A stretch of 64,000 nt of DNA from Cylindrodendrum hubeiense (Eukaryota > Ascomycota > Sordariomycetes > Hypocreales > Nectriaceae), in NCBI GenBank assembly GCA_014621425.1, contig JAANBB010000015.1:186001-250000 (forward strand), in the 5' to 3' direction. A program made the position numbers and the translations under genes. This document shows positions 11,901 to 21,193 of the stretch, in pieces (the first letter of the stretch is position 1; the number at the start of each line of letters is the position of its first letter). Under the pieces are notes generated by a model. The model was not told the origin of the DNA. It was given only the letters and a program-made list of their open reading frames with translations, and did not search any database.

Positions 11901-12143
11901 GATAGAAACCCCGTCATAGAGGGGAAATATGTAGCGAATTTCATTGAGAGATTCGTCTCGAAAAGGGTTGACGAAGGTCTGGGTGAGACATGTGCGGGAT
12001 GTGACGTCAAGAATGGTTGTGTGAACATCAATCTTGACTTGGGGCAGAATTTTGTGAGTGGAGCCGATGTGAGCATAACAGCCGCATAGGAGCCGTGGTT
12101 GCGCCCTCGTCATCTTACGAAGAGTCTGCTTGGTTCTTGCCAT
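8925..12143 (-). CDS. VIT/VWA-domain protein with histone H3 tail mimics at both ends
   Basis: A single uninterrupted frame of 1072 residues. The start is the ATG at 12143-12141. It is the first ATG in this frame, there is no ATG in the roughly 180 bases upstream, and its context (aacaATGG) is good. Residues 1-12 read MARTKQTLRKMT, matching the mature H3 tail at A1-T6, R8, K9 and T11. Residues about 13-145 form a VIT domain. Residues about 290-470 form a VWA domain with a complete MIDAS: D303-x-S305-x-S307, T373 and D399. A Ser/Arg/Gly-rich linker (about 700-870) leads to tandem 19-residue repeats (875-962) that copy H3 R17-P30. Residues 969-1069 are the conserved C-terminal module of fungal VIT/VWA proteins (LQTFAGNWVWN ... 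ETWEILVKKANDWLEE). VIT/VWA proteins are cytoplasmic or nuclear adhesion and scaffold-type proteins (PARP4, VWA5A, ITIH relatives). No signal peptide is visible. The histone mimicry is seen in sequence; its role is inference. Confidence 0.92.
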   Translation of the reverse strand: MARTKQTLRKMTRAQPRLLCGCYAHIGSTHKILPQVKIDVHTTILDVTSRTCLTQTFVNPFRDESLNEIRYIFPLYDGVSIVGFTFTVAGRIIKGIVEERQKAKEVYAEAKARGLTASLLEQSLGAADIFSIIIGNVPAGEKIKVEITWLSELKHDAEVDGLRFTIPTHIIPRYGDDSVLKPNLNGYRVQEEGLSVTIDVEMPIEASIKSIQSSSHPIAVSIGATSTAPSAELSLSKASATLSQESTSLDHDFILHVVANTLGEPAAFMETHPVIPNQRALMATLVPKFNLPAEKPEIVFLCDRSGSMQFKIGDAVRALNVFLKSLPIGVKFNICSFGTSHDFLWPKSKTYNQESLDEAVRHVNAFEADYGGTRMYKPMEDIFRQRYGDMNLEVFLLTDGAIDAQQQLIELINKEVTKSNNSIRIFTLGVGSGASTSLIEGVARAGKGFAQAVQDSENIDKKVVRMLKGALLPHIHDYSLEIKYEKTHGEDADPDAFDFEIIEKVVDSLCIDYFGGQDEEMKLLRAEQPISLFDHQFDEDNTEQKDAVGTKYDHLPTIATPRYLQTPSEIPALLPFNRTTIYIILSNYILDQKPKSVLLKGTCKSGPLELEIPIIDLPQKSTTIHQLAARKEIKELEEGRGWLVGAKNPDGKLLKAEFEGRFSDMVEREAVRLGVQFQVGGKWTSFVAVEKTANESKSDSDEGMEDFEALYTEVRGQTVVAHRSRASASDRQSSRSGGLATPMGSFGSPLGGIGRVLPPGTTSSERFAMSARSMPRPMASFQQHGGTIPSTSMSRSLSGPDQPPRYPTRGRLAKANQEATAAKTMPLTAGRVIDPLVVSASGWKSARMSNPVTLNAFSDAGIENSALSQALCPQRIQLASKAERRSVPVINPIRRQLASKAARKSAPDTSPPRRQLASKAARKSAPDINPPRRQLSSKAARKSVPDINPGNRNPSPKAARRSLRLEVNRSTPLQTIIALQTFAGNWVWNADLEKVLGIAHATILNVQLPTIIANSAVKDDILATGCAILYLKTKLSQEKETWEILVKKANDWLEERIGSHLKELEEAIANLV
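9258..9521 (-). repeat. 57-bp coding tandem repeat encoding H3(17-30)-like units
   Basis: Inside the VIT/VWA gene a 57-bp unit is repeated, each copy encoding 19 residues. Copies begin at residues 875, 894, 913, 932 and, degenerate, 951. Copies two and three read RRQLASKAARKSAP and match H3 R17-P30 at 13 of 14 positions (only K18 is Arg). Copy one matches 10 of 14 and copy four 11 of 14. Spacers are of the type D(I/T)(N/S)PP. The reading frame is kept throughout. Confidence 0.95.
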
Positions 12144-12690
12144 TGTTATTTGGTGTCGTGACTGTGTGGTTTGGGGAGCAGATTGAATGAAGGAGCCTTG
12201 ACTTAGATGTTGAGGTGGTGAAAGTTGTGATGGGCAGTGGTGATGGGCTGTGGTGATGGACTGTGGTGATGGACTGTTTTGATGATGAAGGAGAGAAAAT
12301 TGAGAATGGATTAATGACTCAGACACGTTTCTTTATATTGGTAAATATATTGAGATGGCTCTGATTGTCTTGTTGGTTGTCACACGGAGCAGGGATGGTG
12401 ATGGGTCACCTTCCAATGTGCAGCCAATCAGTACAGTGTACAAACATACGAGTGTTGGATAAAATTAGGCAGCCAAGTTGCAGATTTTCACGCAAAAGAT
12501 GGCCATTGTTGATACGGCTATCATCTCAACCCAATACTTAAGAGGTATTTAAAAAGATATGTTTCTTTATTTCAAATCATTCTTTCCAAGGGCTCGGATT
12601 AAGATACTATGGGCACCCCATGTCCCTAATCTACTCGGGGGTCGGATATTAATGCCCGGTGTAAGCCGGTATCACGATCAGATAGACTAA
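12144..12690. other. promoter and leader region of the VIT/VWA gene
   Basis: Includes the CA/CT-rich leader with the 13-bp repeat and an AT-rich stretch near 12335-12355 (ttatattggtaaatatattg) that could hold the core promoter. No coding feature is supported. Confidence 0.45.
12228..12279. repeat. four 13-bp tandem copies in the leader of the VIT/VWA gene
   Basis: The unit tgatgg(g/a)c(t/a)gtgg occurs four times in exact 13-bp register, 12228-12279. On the gene's own strand this is a CCATCACCACAG-type repeat located in the presumed 5' untranslated leader, about 90-140 bases before the ATG. It contains no ATG, so it does not create an upstream reading frame. Confidence 0.75.
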
Positions 12691-12945
12691 TTATCCCGAA
12701 CTACCCAGTGGGTTAGAGGGCAGGACTCTAGTCTTTTTGTACACTTGAGATGGTCCAAACCAGATAACTCTCGGCTTACTGAAATCAGCAACGACGCTCG
12801 GTGCGGGGTTGAGCATGGTTCCCCACACCTCGGGATTCCCAATGCTACGCCACATCAAATGAATAGCATCTCCTGATGGCAGAAGTGGCCGCGTATTCTC
12901 AATGTTCAATACTATTTGTCCTTGAGAGATGATGGCTTTCTTGTC
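12691..12945 (-). other. possible exon or gene remnant, unidentified
   Basis: After a plausible acceptor (tgcttgctAG at 12947-12946) the minus strand is open for about 84 codons to a stop at 12691. The content is protein-like, with phrases such as DAIHLMWRSIGNPEVWGTML and PRVIWFGPSQVY. Upstream, 12950-13190 is hydrophobic but broken. I do not recognise the family and cannot build a complete gene, so this may be the last exon of a decayed gene lying tail-ward of the GMC oxidase. Confidence 0.25.
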
Positions 12946-13205
12946 CTAGCAAGCAGAATGGACTAAAGAGAGTGAACCCAATAGCTACGAGATAGCAACC
13001 AATCCATGAGAGTAAAAGGCAACCCATCATAAAGCGTGTCACAACTAACTGTTCAAGCATCCTGACTACTACTTGACTTTGGGTCCGTCGCAAGCGAAGA
13101 AAAATACAGCACTCATATTCTCTCTTAAGGCTAATCGCTTTTGTGCCAGCGCTAAAACAGTACAGTGAAAACACCATGTGCAGAATCACAAAGTATCCAA
13201 CTATT

Positions 13206-15201
13206 CTACAGACCTAGCTCCTTGATAAGAATAGCTGCTGCCTTCTCTCCTACGACAATAGCAGTATTGTTTGTGTTCGCACCTACGTTCGTAGGTGGGA
13301 TACTCAAGTCTGCAATCTTAAGCCCCTTTGTACCCCACACATCAAGATACTCGTTGACAACACCAAAGTCTTCGCGAGGAGCCATCTTTGCAGTACCGAG
13401 CGAGTGCCAGGTAGTGCCGATGTTCTCTCGCAGCCACTTCTCAATGGCTGCGTCATCCTCTGACGAGTACTTGAGATCCTCCACGTCAGAGAGTGGGGCA
13501 TCGGCTTCAATGCATGCGGCCGCAGACCCCGCGGGGAAGGCTGGGTGACCAGGCGCAAGCTCGCCACGATACATGGACGTGCGGCGCATAATCTCACGGT
13601 GCTTCTTGTACGCCCAGATCTGTTTCTTCACGTCGACGTCGTGTGCGTCCGAAAAGAACCCAACATCGAAGTCGAGGGGATCGGCGACCTCTGGTCCGGT
13701 GATGTGCATGTGTCCACGGGAGTAGGGGTACGCCGTATAGTTTCCAATGGTGAGGTACTGTGCCTCCGGGACAGATGAGGGGTCACCCAAGAAACTGAGT
13801 CCGCATGTTAGCACCACTGCTAGGAGAACTTCGTAAAGGCTGGAGGCCATGTGGGATAACTTACCATGATACAACACCCATGAGCATCAGCGGCCTGTCG
13901 GGGGAGTTCTTGTAGTCACGATCCCAGGCAGCTTTGAACTCGGGGTCAAACTCTGCCACATCCTGTTCAGACGGTCGAAGCTTGGACGAGATGTCGATGG
14001 AGTTCCAGCCCAGGATGTCATCTTTGGAGTCAATGAGATTCTGTCGATTGCCTGGGTTCCTCAGGACGCTGTCAATCGTCTCGTGAGGTTGCAGGCTTGT
14101 CCTGTAAGGATAGAGTGACAAGTGGTGATCTTGGTAATTACGCCCCACTCCGGGGAGATCCACAACAACAGGAACGCCAGCCCTCTTCAGGATCTCGGGG
14201 TCACCTAGGCCAGATCTTTCAAGCACTGGCGGTGTGCCACACGCGCCACAGGACACAATGACCTGCTTTCTGGCTCGTACAGTGAGCTTGGGGTGCTGTG
14301 AAGTCGCTAGAGCAGGTTGAAAGTCTGGGTTGGGTGTGTACTCTACGCCAACAGCTCTCTTGTCGTCGTCGAAGAGAACCCGTACGACCTTTGACTCGAC
14401 CAGCACATGTAAGTTGGGATATTTTTCTGATTGGAGCTTCTCATGCACGTATGTATGTGCCGTGTCTTGTCGCTTGCCGTCCTTCGAGATGTAACGCTGC
14501 CATCGCTCGATGCCATTGTTTGCATCAAGATTCTGAAGGTCCTTGATCTCTGGCCAGCCGACCTTGGCCGCAGCGCCAAGGAAGTCATCTTGAGACCCCC
14601 GAGCGCGGAATGTGCTGTCAGAGATATGGACCGGGCCGTCATAGCCGTGATGGTCTTTTTCACCCTGGCCATGGTAGTTCTCCAACTGTTGGGGAGTTAG
14701 CACAAGCACGCCCAATCAATATGAATTGATGACCAACCTTCTTCATATATGGCCAAAGTTCATCCGCAGACCAGCCACTTGACTTCCATGAATCGAAGTC
14801 TGATCGCTGGGCTCGTGTGTACATCATAAAGTTGATGGATGAACCACCACCAAGGGTTCCACCCGAGGGCACGATGACCTCACGGTCCGCAAGCTGTTTA
14901 GCTTTGTTACCCTTGTAGAAGATGGTCGTCTTGCTGGTGGGGAGAAGATGGTCAAGGAAGAAGACCGGGTGGACAATGTTTGGGACATTGTAGTTATCCT
15001 GGCCGCCCTCAATGAGCAAGATCGACAGCTTGGGATCGGCCTCAGCCAACCTGCCAGCCACCACACATGCCGCTGTGCCACCTAGAGTAGATGAACTGTG
15101 AGCAGGCGATCTTCAACCAATAGAGGGCGATGATGCTTACCACCGGCGATAATCACATCCACCTCCCCGAGGCCATCGGCCAGTTTGGTATAAACACCCA
15201 T
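13206..15201 (-). CDS. GMC oxidoreductase, alcohol/methanol-oxidase type
   Basis: Four exons (15201..15141, 15081..14738, 14685..13865, 13794..13206) with introns of 59, 52 and 70 nt and matching phases give 604 residues, normal for the family. The N-terminus has the FAD dinucleotide motif VIIAGGGTAACVVAGRLAE, interrupted by the first intron. GMC signature 1 follows (GGTLGGGSSINFMMYTR), then signature 2 (SCGACGTPPVLERSGLG). The C-terminus has the catalytic-His segment TTWHSLGTAKMAPRE, and KGLKIADLSIPPTNVGANTNN is typical of the alcohol-oxidase branch rather than glucose oxidase or versicolorin synthase. There is no signal peptide, so cytosolic or peroxisomal action is expected. The C-terminus KELGL is not a clear PTS1. 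Substrate is probably a primary alcohol; this is by family resemblance only. Confidence 0.9.
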
Positions 15202-15861
15202 AGTGATTCGGCAAATGCAAGATGATGCGGAAGATTAATTGTGCTCAGAGAAGTTCAAACAAGCCTGCAGTCTCCAGCAATAAACAGGAATGTACTCCAA
15301 CTCGGGCATTTATAACTTCTCTCGGTACCACCTTTTCCAGCCCATGATACTTGGCAATTACCGCACAGGCCCTCGTTCTCCAACCGCATCCTCCCGGTCC
15401 CTGCCTCTGCGCTACTACGTAGTACATGGGGGAAACCTATACAGGTTAGTGCATGAGCTGACCCCTTACCCCGCCTGGAATGTCACGGTGTTTCCCCGAC
15501 TTTGACATGTTGGTCTGGACCCTGTTGGAACGAGGGGTGACCCCCTTCGCCTGCTTTAAGACAAGTTTGGAAAAAGGTCCGCTTCAGCCATCGGATCTAC
15601 GAGATGATTTACGTATCGCTTCGCGGAGCCAAGACGGGCTCGTACTATTCCCTGCTTTACTAGCGGTGTGTGCTTTCTAGCGATATTGCAAGGATGCAGG
15701 CCCCTATGCAAGTCAGAATAAGCCGGTCCAGTCGGCCTCAGTACGAGTCTGTCAGTCCCTAATTATAATTTATTACTCTGCCAAACAACTGTGCTACAGT
15801 CTATGTTCTGCTCTTTTATTTATCTAGTACTCAAGAAAATTACAAATTAAATCCCATCAAA
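15202..15861. other. intergenic, no gene seen
   Basis: Contains the upstream flank of the GMC oxidase gene and the 3' flank of the next gene. Short open stretches on the plus strand have no recognisable content. Confidence 0.6.
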
Positions 15862-17151
15862 TCATACGAATTGATCTCGGTATGCTTGCGAGTTGTCTTT
15901 CAGCCGGCGTGTCGATGACTGCGAGCTGCCATCTTCAATATCTTCCCCTTCCTCGTTATTCCGCGGGGATACAGTGATCCGTGTCTGCACCATTTTGGTG
16001 ATCCCGTGAGAAAATCCCTGAGGAGCCTCGTCCCCCGCCTCAGCTTCGACATGCGTCCGATTTCCGGAGAAGACGTTGTTCGATGGCGCGGTGGCTCCAG
16101 ATCTGTTGTTCGGTTTGGACTGCAATTCGGTGCCACGTGCATACGAGCTATTGTCGCCGGTCGCGCGGACAACCTTGACAATCAGGGAAGAGATGTTCAT
16201 CTCGATGTGTAGCTTCAGCATGTACACCAGTGGGTGAAACTGGACGTAACTGTGTAAATACGGTTAGCATCAGCCACAAAATGATGGAACTTTGGTGGCG
16301 TACATAAACCCATTGCCAATTGACATGCTGCCGATGAGGATTATCTACACATCTCCAAGTTAGCACCCAGACTGCCGTGGCTGCACTCAGGCTTCACTCA
16401 CATCTAGACTCATCGATACTGCCACCATTGCAAGGTTGAACCTGAACAACGGGATGTATTTGTCGAGGCCGTTCGCAATCAACTTGACTCGAAGCAGATA
16501 GATGAAGTACAGGTGCAGGCATGCATCGATGACCAAGAACAGGACCTTCTCAATTCGATCGTAGATTTCGTTGACGTGGATCCAGGTCGGTGATATCTGT
16601 AGGCGCGCAGGAATCCAAATAACGAAGACGCTGATGTTGATCAAGCCCAACGCAAAAGCCGTACCCCATCGAATCTTAGTCGCGTTGCGCTTGTTCACCA
16701 TCAAGAGAGTGATTCGGTTGATGACGATACCGCAGATGCATTGGATCTGTATGACCCAGAGACACACTAGAGGAGGTTGTTAGCAAACTTTCGCGATCGT
16801 AGGATGGGTTTGGCGGACAGAATGCAAAGTATATCCAAAAGCTGTTCAACCAGGTTAGCATCGGAAAAAGCAATCAATATGCAGTTCAACCCACCTTGGC
16901 TGGATAAATCCCCGAATGAAGACCCAAGACAGAACGCCGATGACCATGGACACGGTCCATTCAGCCCAGATCATGCACGCATAGGCATGCAGGCGGCGCG
17001 ACCGTCTCCACGTGGCATAAGTCTGTTTGAAAGCCTTCGTGCCTGAAAAAAGTCCCGTGGCTAGGGTAAATCCCCAAATAATACTGGCAATCAACAAGTC
17101 ATTGAGGCCAGGCTCGACAACCACATAGGTATCTGGGACAAGGAACCCCAT
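15862..17151 (-). CDS. seven-helix fungal membrane protein with a 23-nt microexon
   Basis: Five exons (17151..16895, 16841..16819, 16766..16402, 16344..16304, 16249..15862) with introns of about 50-57 nt join in phase to 357 residues. The ATG at 17151 begins MGFLVPDTYVVVEPGLNDLL. Helices follow in typical order. The SFWIYFAFLCLWVIQIQ helix is assembled across the 23-nt second exon, and the INRITLLM and NGLDKYIPLFRFNLAMVAVS segments are family hallmarks of fungal integral membrane proteins annotated as orphan receptor-like. The C-terminal 100 residues are hydrophilic, Ser/Asn/Glu-rich and probably cytoplasmic. No ligand can be deduced. The microexon model is supported by exact phase and by restoring an uninterrupted helix. 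Confidence 0.78.
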
Positions 17152-18994
17152 GGTAAGAATCGAAAGTCGGAAAACCGCGGTACTCTCCAAACGGCAGCGA
17201 TTTGGATAGAGATGAGTGGTTTAAGAGTCGGTCTTGTTTCATGCTGATGAGGGAGTTCAAGCACAGTATATCTACGCCAGGCTGGCCCGGCTCCTGCGTG
17301 CCGTTGACACCATGAAAATCAGAGGGCTGTTCCATTGGGCCGCAAAGCTCCGCGTTGAGTCGCTGCCTCAAATTTGAGATTCAGTCAATGCTCATTGCTA
17401 CGGAGTGACTGCCACGATGGATCAGATTCGCGGCCGAGGCAGGTTATTCCTAGATCCTAGCGAGCGTCAGGTCCCCTAGCAATACTACCTTGCCTACTAC
17501 CCTGACTACATGGAGTGTCGATCTCACTTTCCATGCATGGTCTGGACCAGCGGAAGTTGCCGTCGCCCGTTGATCGCGTTTCATAACCCGCTGCACAACT
17601 GTCATCCTCATTCGGGACAGCTTCCAACGCGAATGGAATAGCGCGTTCCGCGGCGTACAGGGGGGTGCCTCACCCGAGAACCCCTGGTGAGGGACATCCA
17701 ACGCAGCGTAGTACGCAAGACTCGCCGAGCGCGGGGTTGAAAATCTGGGGACTCTCACCTGATCTGAGCGACAGGCATCGCGAGTAGTCGCCCGCTGTGT
17801 CTCAAACATTGTATTTGTTTGCAGAACCAGAGCCACCGTTCATCCACACTCAATTCCCTTCGTAGAGGCTGCCATTATACCCGTATGTATTTCATTTGTC
17901 CAGGCATGAAAAATTTACGCCGAGAATTCTCATAAGCGGTAGAGAAAAGGAGACCCCGGTTACGCCACTGCCGCTAGTTCCTCTGTTGGCCGCTCAATGC
18001 AACTGACCAGGTAGGGTTTGCGCGTCACTGGCCTCTGAGCTAGGGCTGGTTTAGGAAACCTAGCTGAACGTCTCGGCGTGTTAACGTAGCACCTGCTTTC
18101 AAGTTTCGGCGGTAGGCTGTCGACCATGTCGGCGATGTCGATCTTCAGATTGATCCCCGGCAAACCCGTTATTGCCGCTACAACTGGGATGCTGCGCTAT
18201 ATCCATGAAGCCAAGAAACAGTCATGGATCGGTTCGAGGTTGCACTCGCGTGCCTCTCTTGTTACAGTCTACTCTTGATTCACCGTGCGTTCCGTCACGA
18301 AAGAAGGCTGGGTCTAAGGGGCTAGCCACCAACAAATACCCCATGAAGCCGCTCTATGCGCCGACAAGCTCCGGATGCGACCTTTTCCAAGACGAAATCC
18401 TTCCGGCGCTTTCGGTGCAGAAATCCTATGGATTGCAATACGCCCGGTCATTTTCTGCTTGTTTCATTGACCCCCAGGCCCCTAGATTGTGGCGAGGCAA
18501 CGAGTGATAGGCACGTCGCCACCGCCAATTCAAAGGCACTTTGTGGGCGCGATAGATCATACTCCCATTGACAATCACTAGTAGCTCCTCAAACTAGCTA
18601 GCCAGCTAGCTACGTTGTTGTTGTGAAATCCCTGTTCGCCTACGGACAAATCACAAATGAGCCAGGTCATGACCTAGAGATGTTTCGGTGACCTCCGCCG
18701 CCAACCATGGCGGCGTACGCAATCCAAAAATAGATTTGAGAGGCTGCACGACCACACTGGAAGGATTTTCATCTTTCGCATTGCTCTAGGGTAGGCTGGC
18801 ATACAATGGTTTTCCGATCTGAGCAACGGTGATGGTACCGAAGTATTACTGGATGGGAAGAATGGGTTTCGATGCTGATATTATTATTTCTCTCGACAAA
18901 GTAGAAAACAATGTACATAGATGATGAAAAGATCTTGTTGCATGATCTGAAGGATGTTCTTCTTTATGTTTAACACAGCAATCAAGCCATTCTC
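17152..18994. other. intergenic, no gene seen
   Basis: About 1.8 kb without a convincing exon on either strand. Some stretches are GC-richer than the surroundings but carry no known domain. A small palindromic ctagctagccagctagctac lies near 18595-18614. No RNA gene was recognised. Confidence 0.55.
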
Positions 18995-19765
18995 ATGATA
19001 TCCTATTGCATCGATGTGGCTATTAATTGGAAAACCCTAGAAGTCTTCTTGACCCACAGTCGCAATCGTAGAAAAGACACCGAGACTTCCAATCAGCAAT
19101 TAAATTGTGCCACCTGGGACGTAAAACTCCGCGGTCCATCCATTGTCGTCCATCTCGCAGATATCGCCTTCGATTGGACTTCATCCAAAGCTTTGAGCCA
19201 AGAATATTACAGCGAGCACTTCGGTTGGGCAACTAACCTCTTTCGGCTGTACGAAACGGAGGACTACCCCTGGATTTCCGAGAAGGAGATCTCGGCTACT
19301 CTCCGCTGGTTCCGTCAGCATTTATTCAATTTGCTCATTCCACCAAGCCTCAGTTTTGCGGCAAAAACGGGTACCTGTTTCTGTGGACAACCACGCTTCT
19401 ATCATACTTCGGGTCCATGTAGGGTTAAATACTGCACCACTCGCGAATCAGCATGCACTAAATGAACTGGTTCTTGCTCTGAATGGATCCTAGGCTGCAG
19501 AAATTGCTCGGGTTTCCGGGTTAGAAGGACGAACACTGGAAGGGTTAAGAGGCGATGCCTTCAGTCGCTCATCGTTATCACAGCAAAGATCTGCATGCTC
19601 ATGGCGGGTCTGCAGGACAAATACCCAACAGGCCTCCTGTTAGCATACCATGTCGCCAAAAATTCCCGGCAACTTGATCCTAATGGACTCAACGAGGGCC
19701 TGGCTGGAGTATTGATCACCAGAAATAATCTAGCACTGCGACCTCGAGTATCACACAACGACTAA
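18995..19765 (+). CDS. putative uncharacterised gene or remnant
   Basis: An open frame from ATG 18995 to a stop at 19465 encodes 156 residues of ordinary composition, including IVVHLADIAFDW and SEKEISATLRWFRQHLF. A second protein-like open frame (KICMLMAGLQDKYPTGLLLA and following) continues in another frame to a TAA at 19763-19765. The two might be exons of one gene, but no clean donor/acceptor pair with matching phase was found, so it may be frameshifted. I do not recognise the family. It lies tail-to-tail with the decayed locus at 19888-20763. Confidence 0.3.
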
Positions 19766-19887
19766 TCAGCCGACTCGAATTTCGTTCCAGACGAGGTGAC
19801 TCCTAGAACAATACTTTAAATTACTCACTTTAAAGCTACGTATTGGATCGTCGAAATTATAGTACTTCATTCCTTGCTACGTATCAT

Positions 19888-20763
19888 TCATTTTAGAAAA
19901 GTCAATTTAATTTCTTCACTGCGATCCCTGCCCCGGGCAATCACCGGCTCTGAATGGATAAGGTGTTCCATAGGGTCAAACCTGATTACTTCGCCCTCCT
20001 CCCAGTGCATAGGAACAGGGTCATATTTGATGAGGTCGATCTCACGGTCTTCACCATTATCCAAATGAACGTCTGTATGTGGGTACATAAAAAGCCAACC
20101 ACGGCAACAAACAAAGAACCGGTCGCTATGGTATTTCGGCCAGACCGAACCGGGAAACTGTTCACCTTCAGTGACATATTGGGCCTCGTCGTTAGAAGAT
20201 GACCCTTCAGTTAAATTATTAGCTAAATCACAAGCTCCTTTTCTCCTCCCTCCTGCTGCTTCTTCGTCTTGAAGGCCGACTTCACATTGCGGATCTGACG
20301 CCATATGGTACCTCGAACACCCAGCTCACCACAGTAGTGTGCAGCGCATTCTTCCACCGTAGCGCTAGGTAAGTAGAACTCATACCTACAATGGACCTTG
20401 CTCCCCCTGTCCCGAATTTCTTCAAGGCCGTTCTGGAACGTACAGCCATCAAAGTCCCGTGGGAAATATGGATTGACCATAAAATACCCAGAAGGATAGC
20501 TACGGTAGGCTAGAAGCTTTCTTCGAGCTAGACATTTTCTCCAAGGTAATCCCAGACATTAGGGCTGGTCTGCCAGTGTGATCCTCAAAGGTGACATTAT
20601 GCGCATGTCTTGTGACCTCCTCCATCCGTATGGGTCTGAAGCCTGGAGGTAGGCGCTTCCTTGCGGATTGGACTATTGGTTTGTAATTCATAAATAGTTT
20701 GATGATTTGGGATTGTGGGCTTGGATTTAACTGAGGCACAATGTTCATGCGAGGGGTGGGCAT
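19888..20763 (-). pseudogene. unidentified gene, probably frameshifted
   Basis: The ATG at 20763 opens MPTPRMNIVPQ and runs to a stop near 20503. Protein-like sequence then resumes in other frames: a short HWQTSPNVWDYLGENV block near 20580-20530, then LARRKLLAYRSYPSGYF and VNPYFPRDFDGCTFQNGL down to 20331. There a good GTGAGC donor (after ...AAHYCG) pairs in phase with an acceptor at about 20208. This gives a C-terminal exon (SSSNDEAQYVTEGEQFPG to the stop at 19888) rich in acidic and aromatic residues. One base appears to be missing around 20526. I do not recognise the family. The C-terminal exon is the best supported part. It could be an intact gene with an intron I have misplaced. Confidence 0.4.
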
Positions 20764-21193
20764 GGAGAATGAGAGTCGAAAGACGTTGGTCAGGGAGAAA
20801 GCGGTGTTTTAGTGCAGTGGCTGTTTTATAAATACATCTTTGTGTTATTACATATTCCAGGACAGATATTTCGAACTAATAGCAACAGCAAAGGTAGATG
20901 AACGCTCCGCTGGTGCGTAGACAGAAGCAACGACGAAGGTCCGATATGGGGACGAACAAGAACAGAACCCTGCCGTGCTATTTCACAAAGTCTAACGCAA
21001 CACAGCGGATCCCCACTTGTCATTTCCTGAGCTGATGAACTGATGAACCTCTCGGGTCGACGGGAGTATTGCGGTATGGTAGAGCACTAAGGTACTTGCG
21101 CTGATTCCATACATGTGAACCGATGATCGTTATTTAAAAACAGATATGTCATGAGTAGAAATGGGAAGTGGATTTGCTTTTGCCAATCTATCT
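20764..21193. other. intergenic, no gene seen
   Basis: Upstream flank of the preceding locus and 3' flank of the coiled-coil gene. Nothing further is recognised. Confidence 0.6.

Noticed and set aside
12144..12326. N-terminal extension of the VIT/VWA protein beyond MARTKQT
   Set aside because: The frame is open but contains no ATG; it begins only with a GTG, is His/Gln/Pro/Ser-rich from a leader repeat, and is best read as untranslated leader.
17450..18570. Several open frames of 60-130 codons
   Set aside because: Composition is Arg/Ser/Pro-heavy as in non-coding GC-rich DNA, no domains are seen, and they contradict each other in frame.
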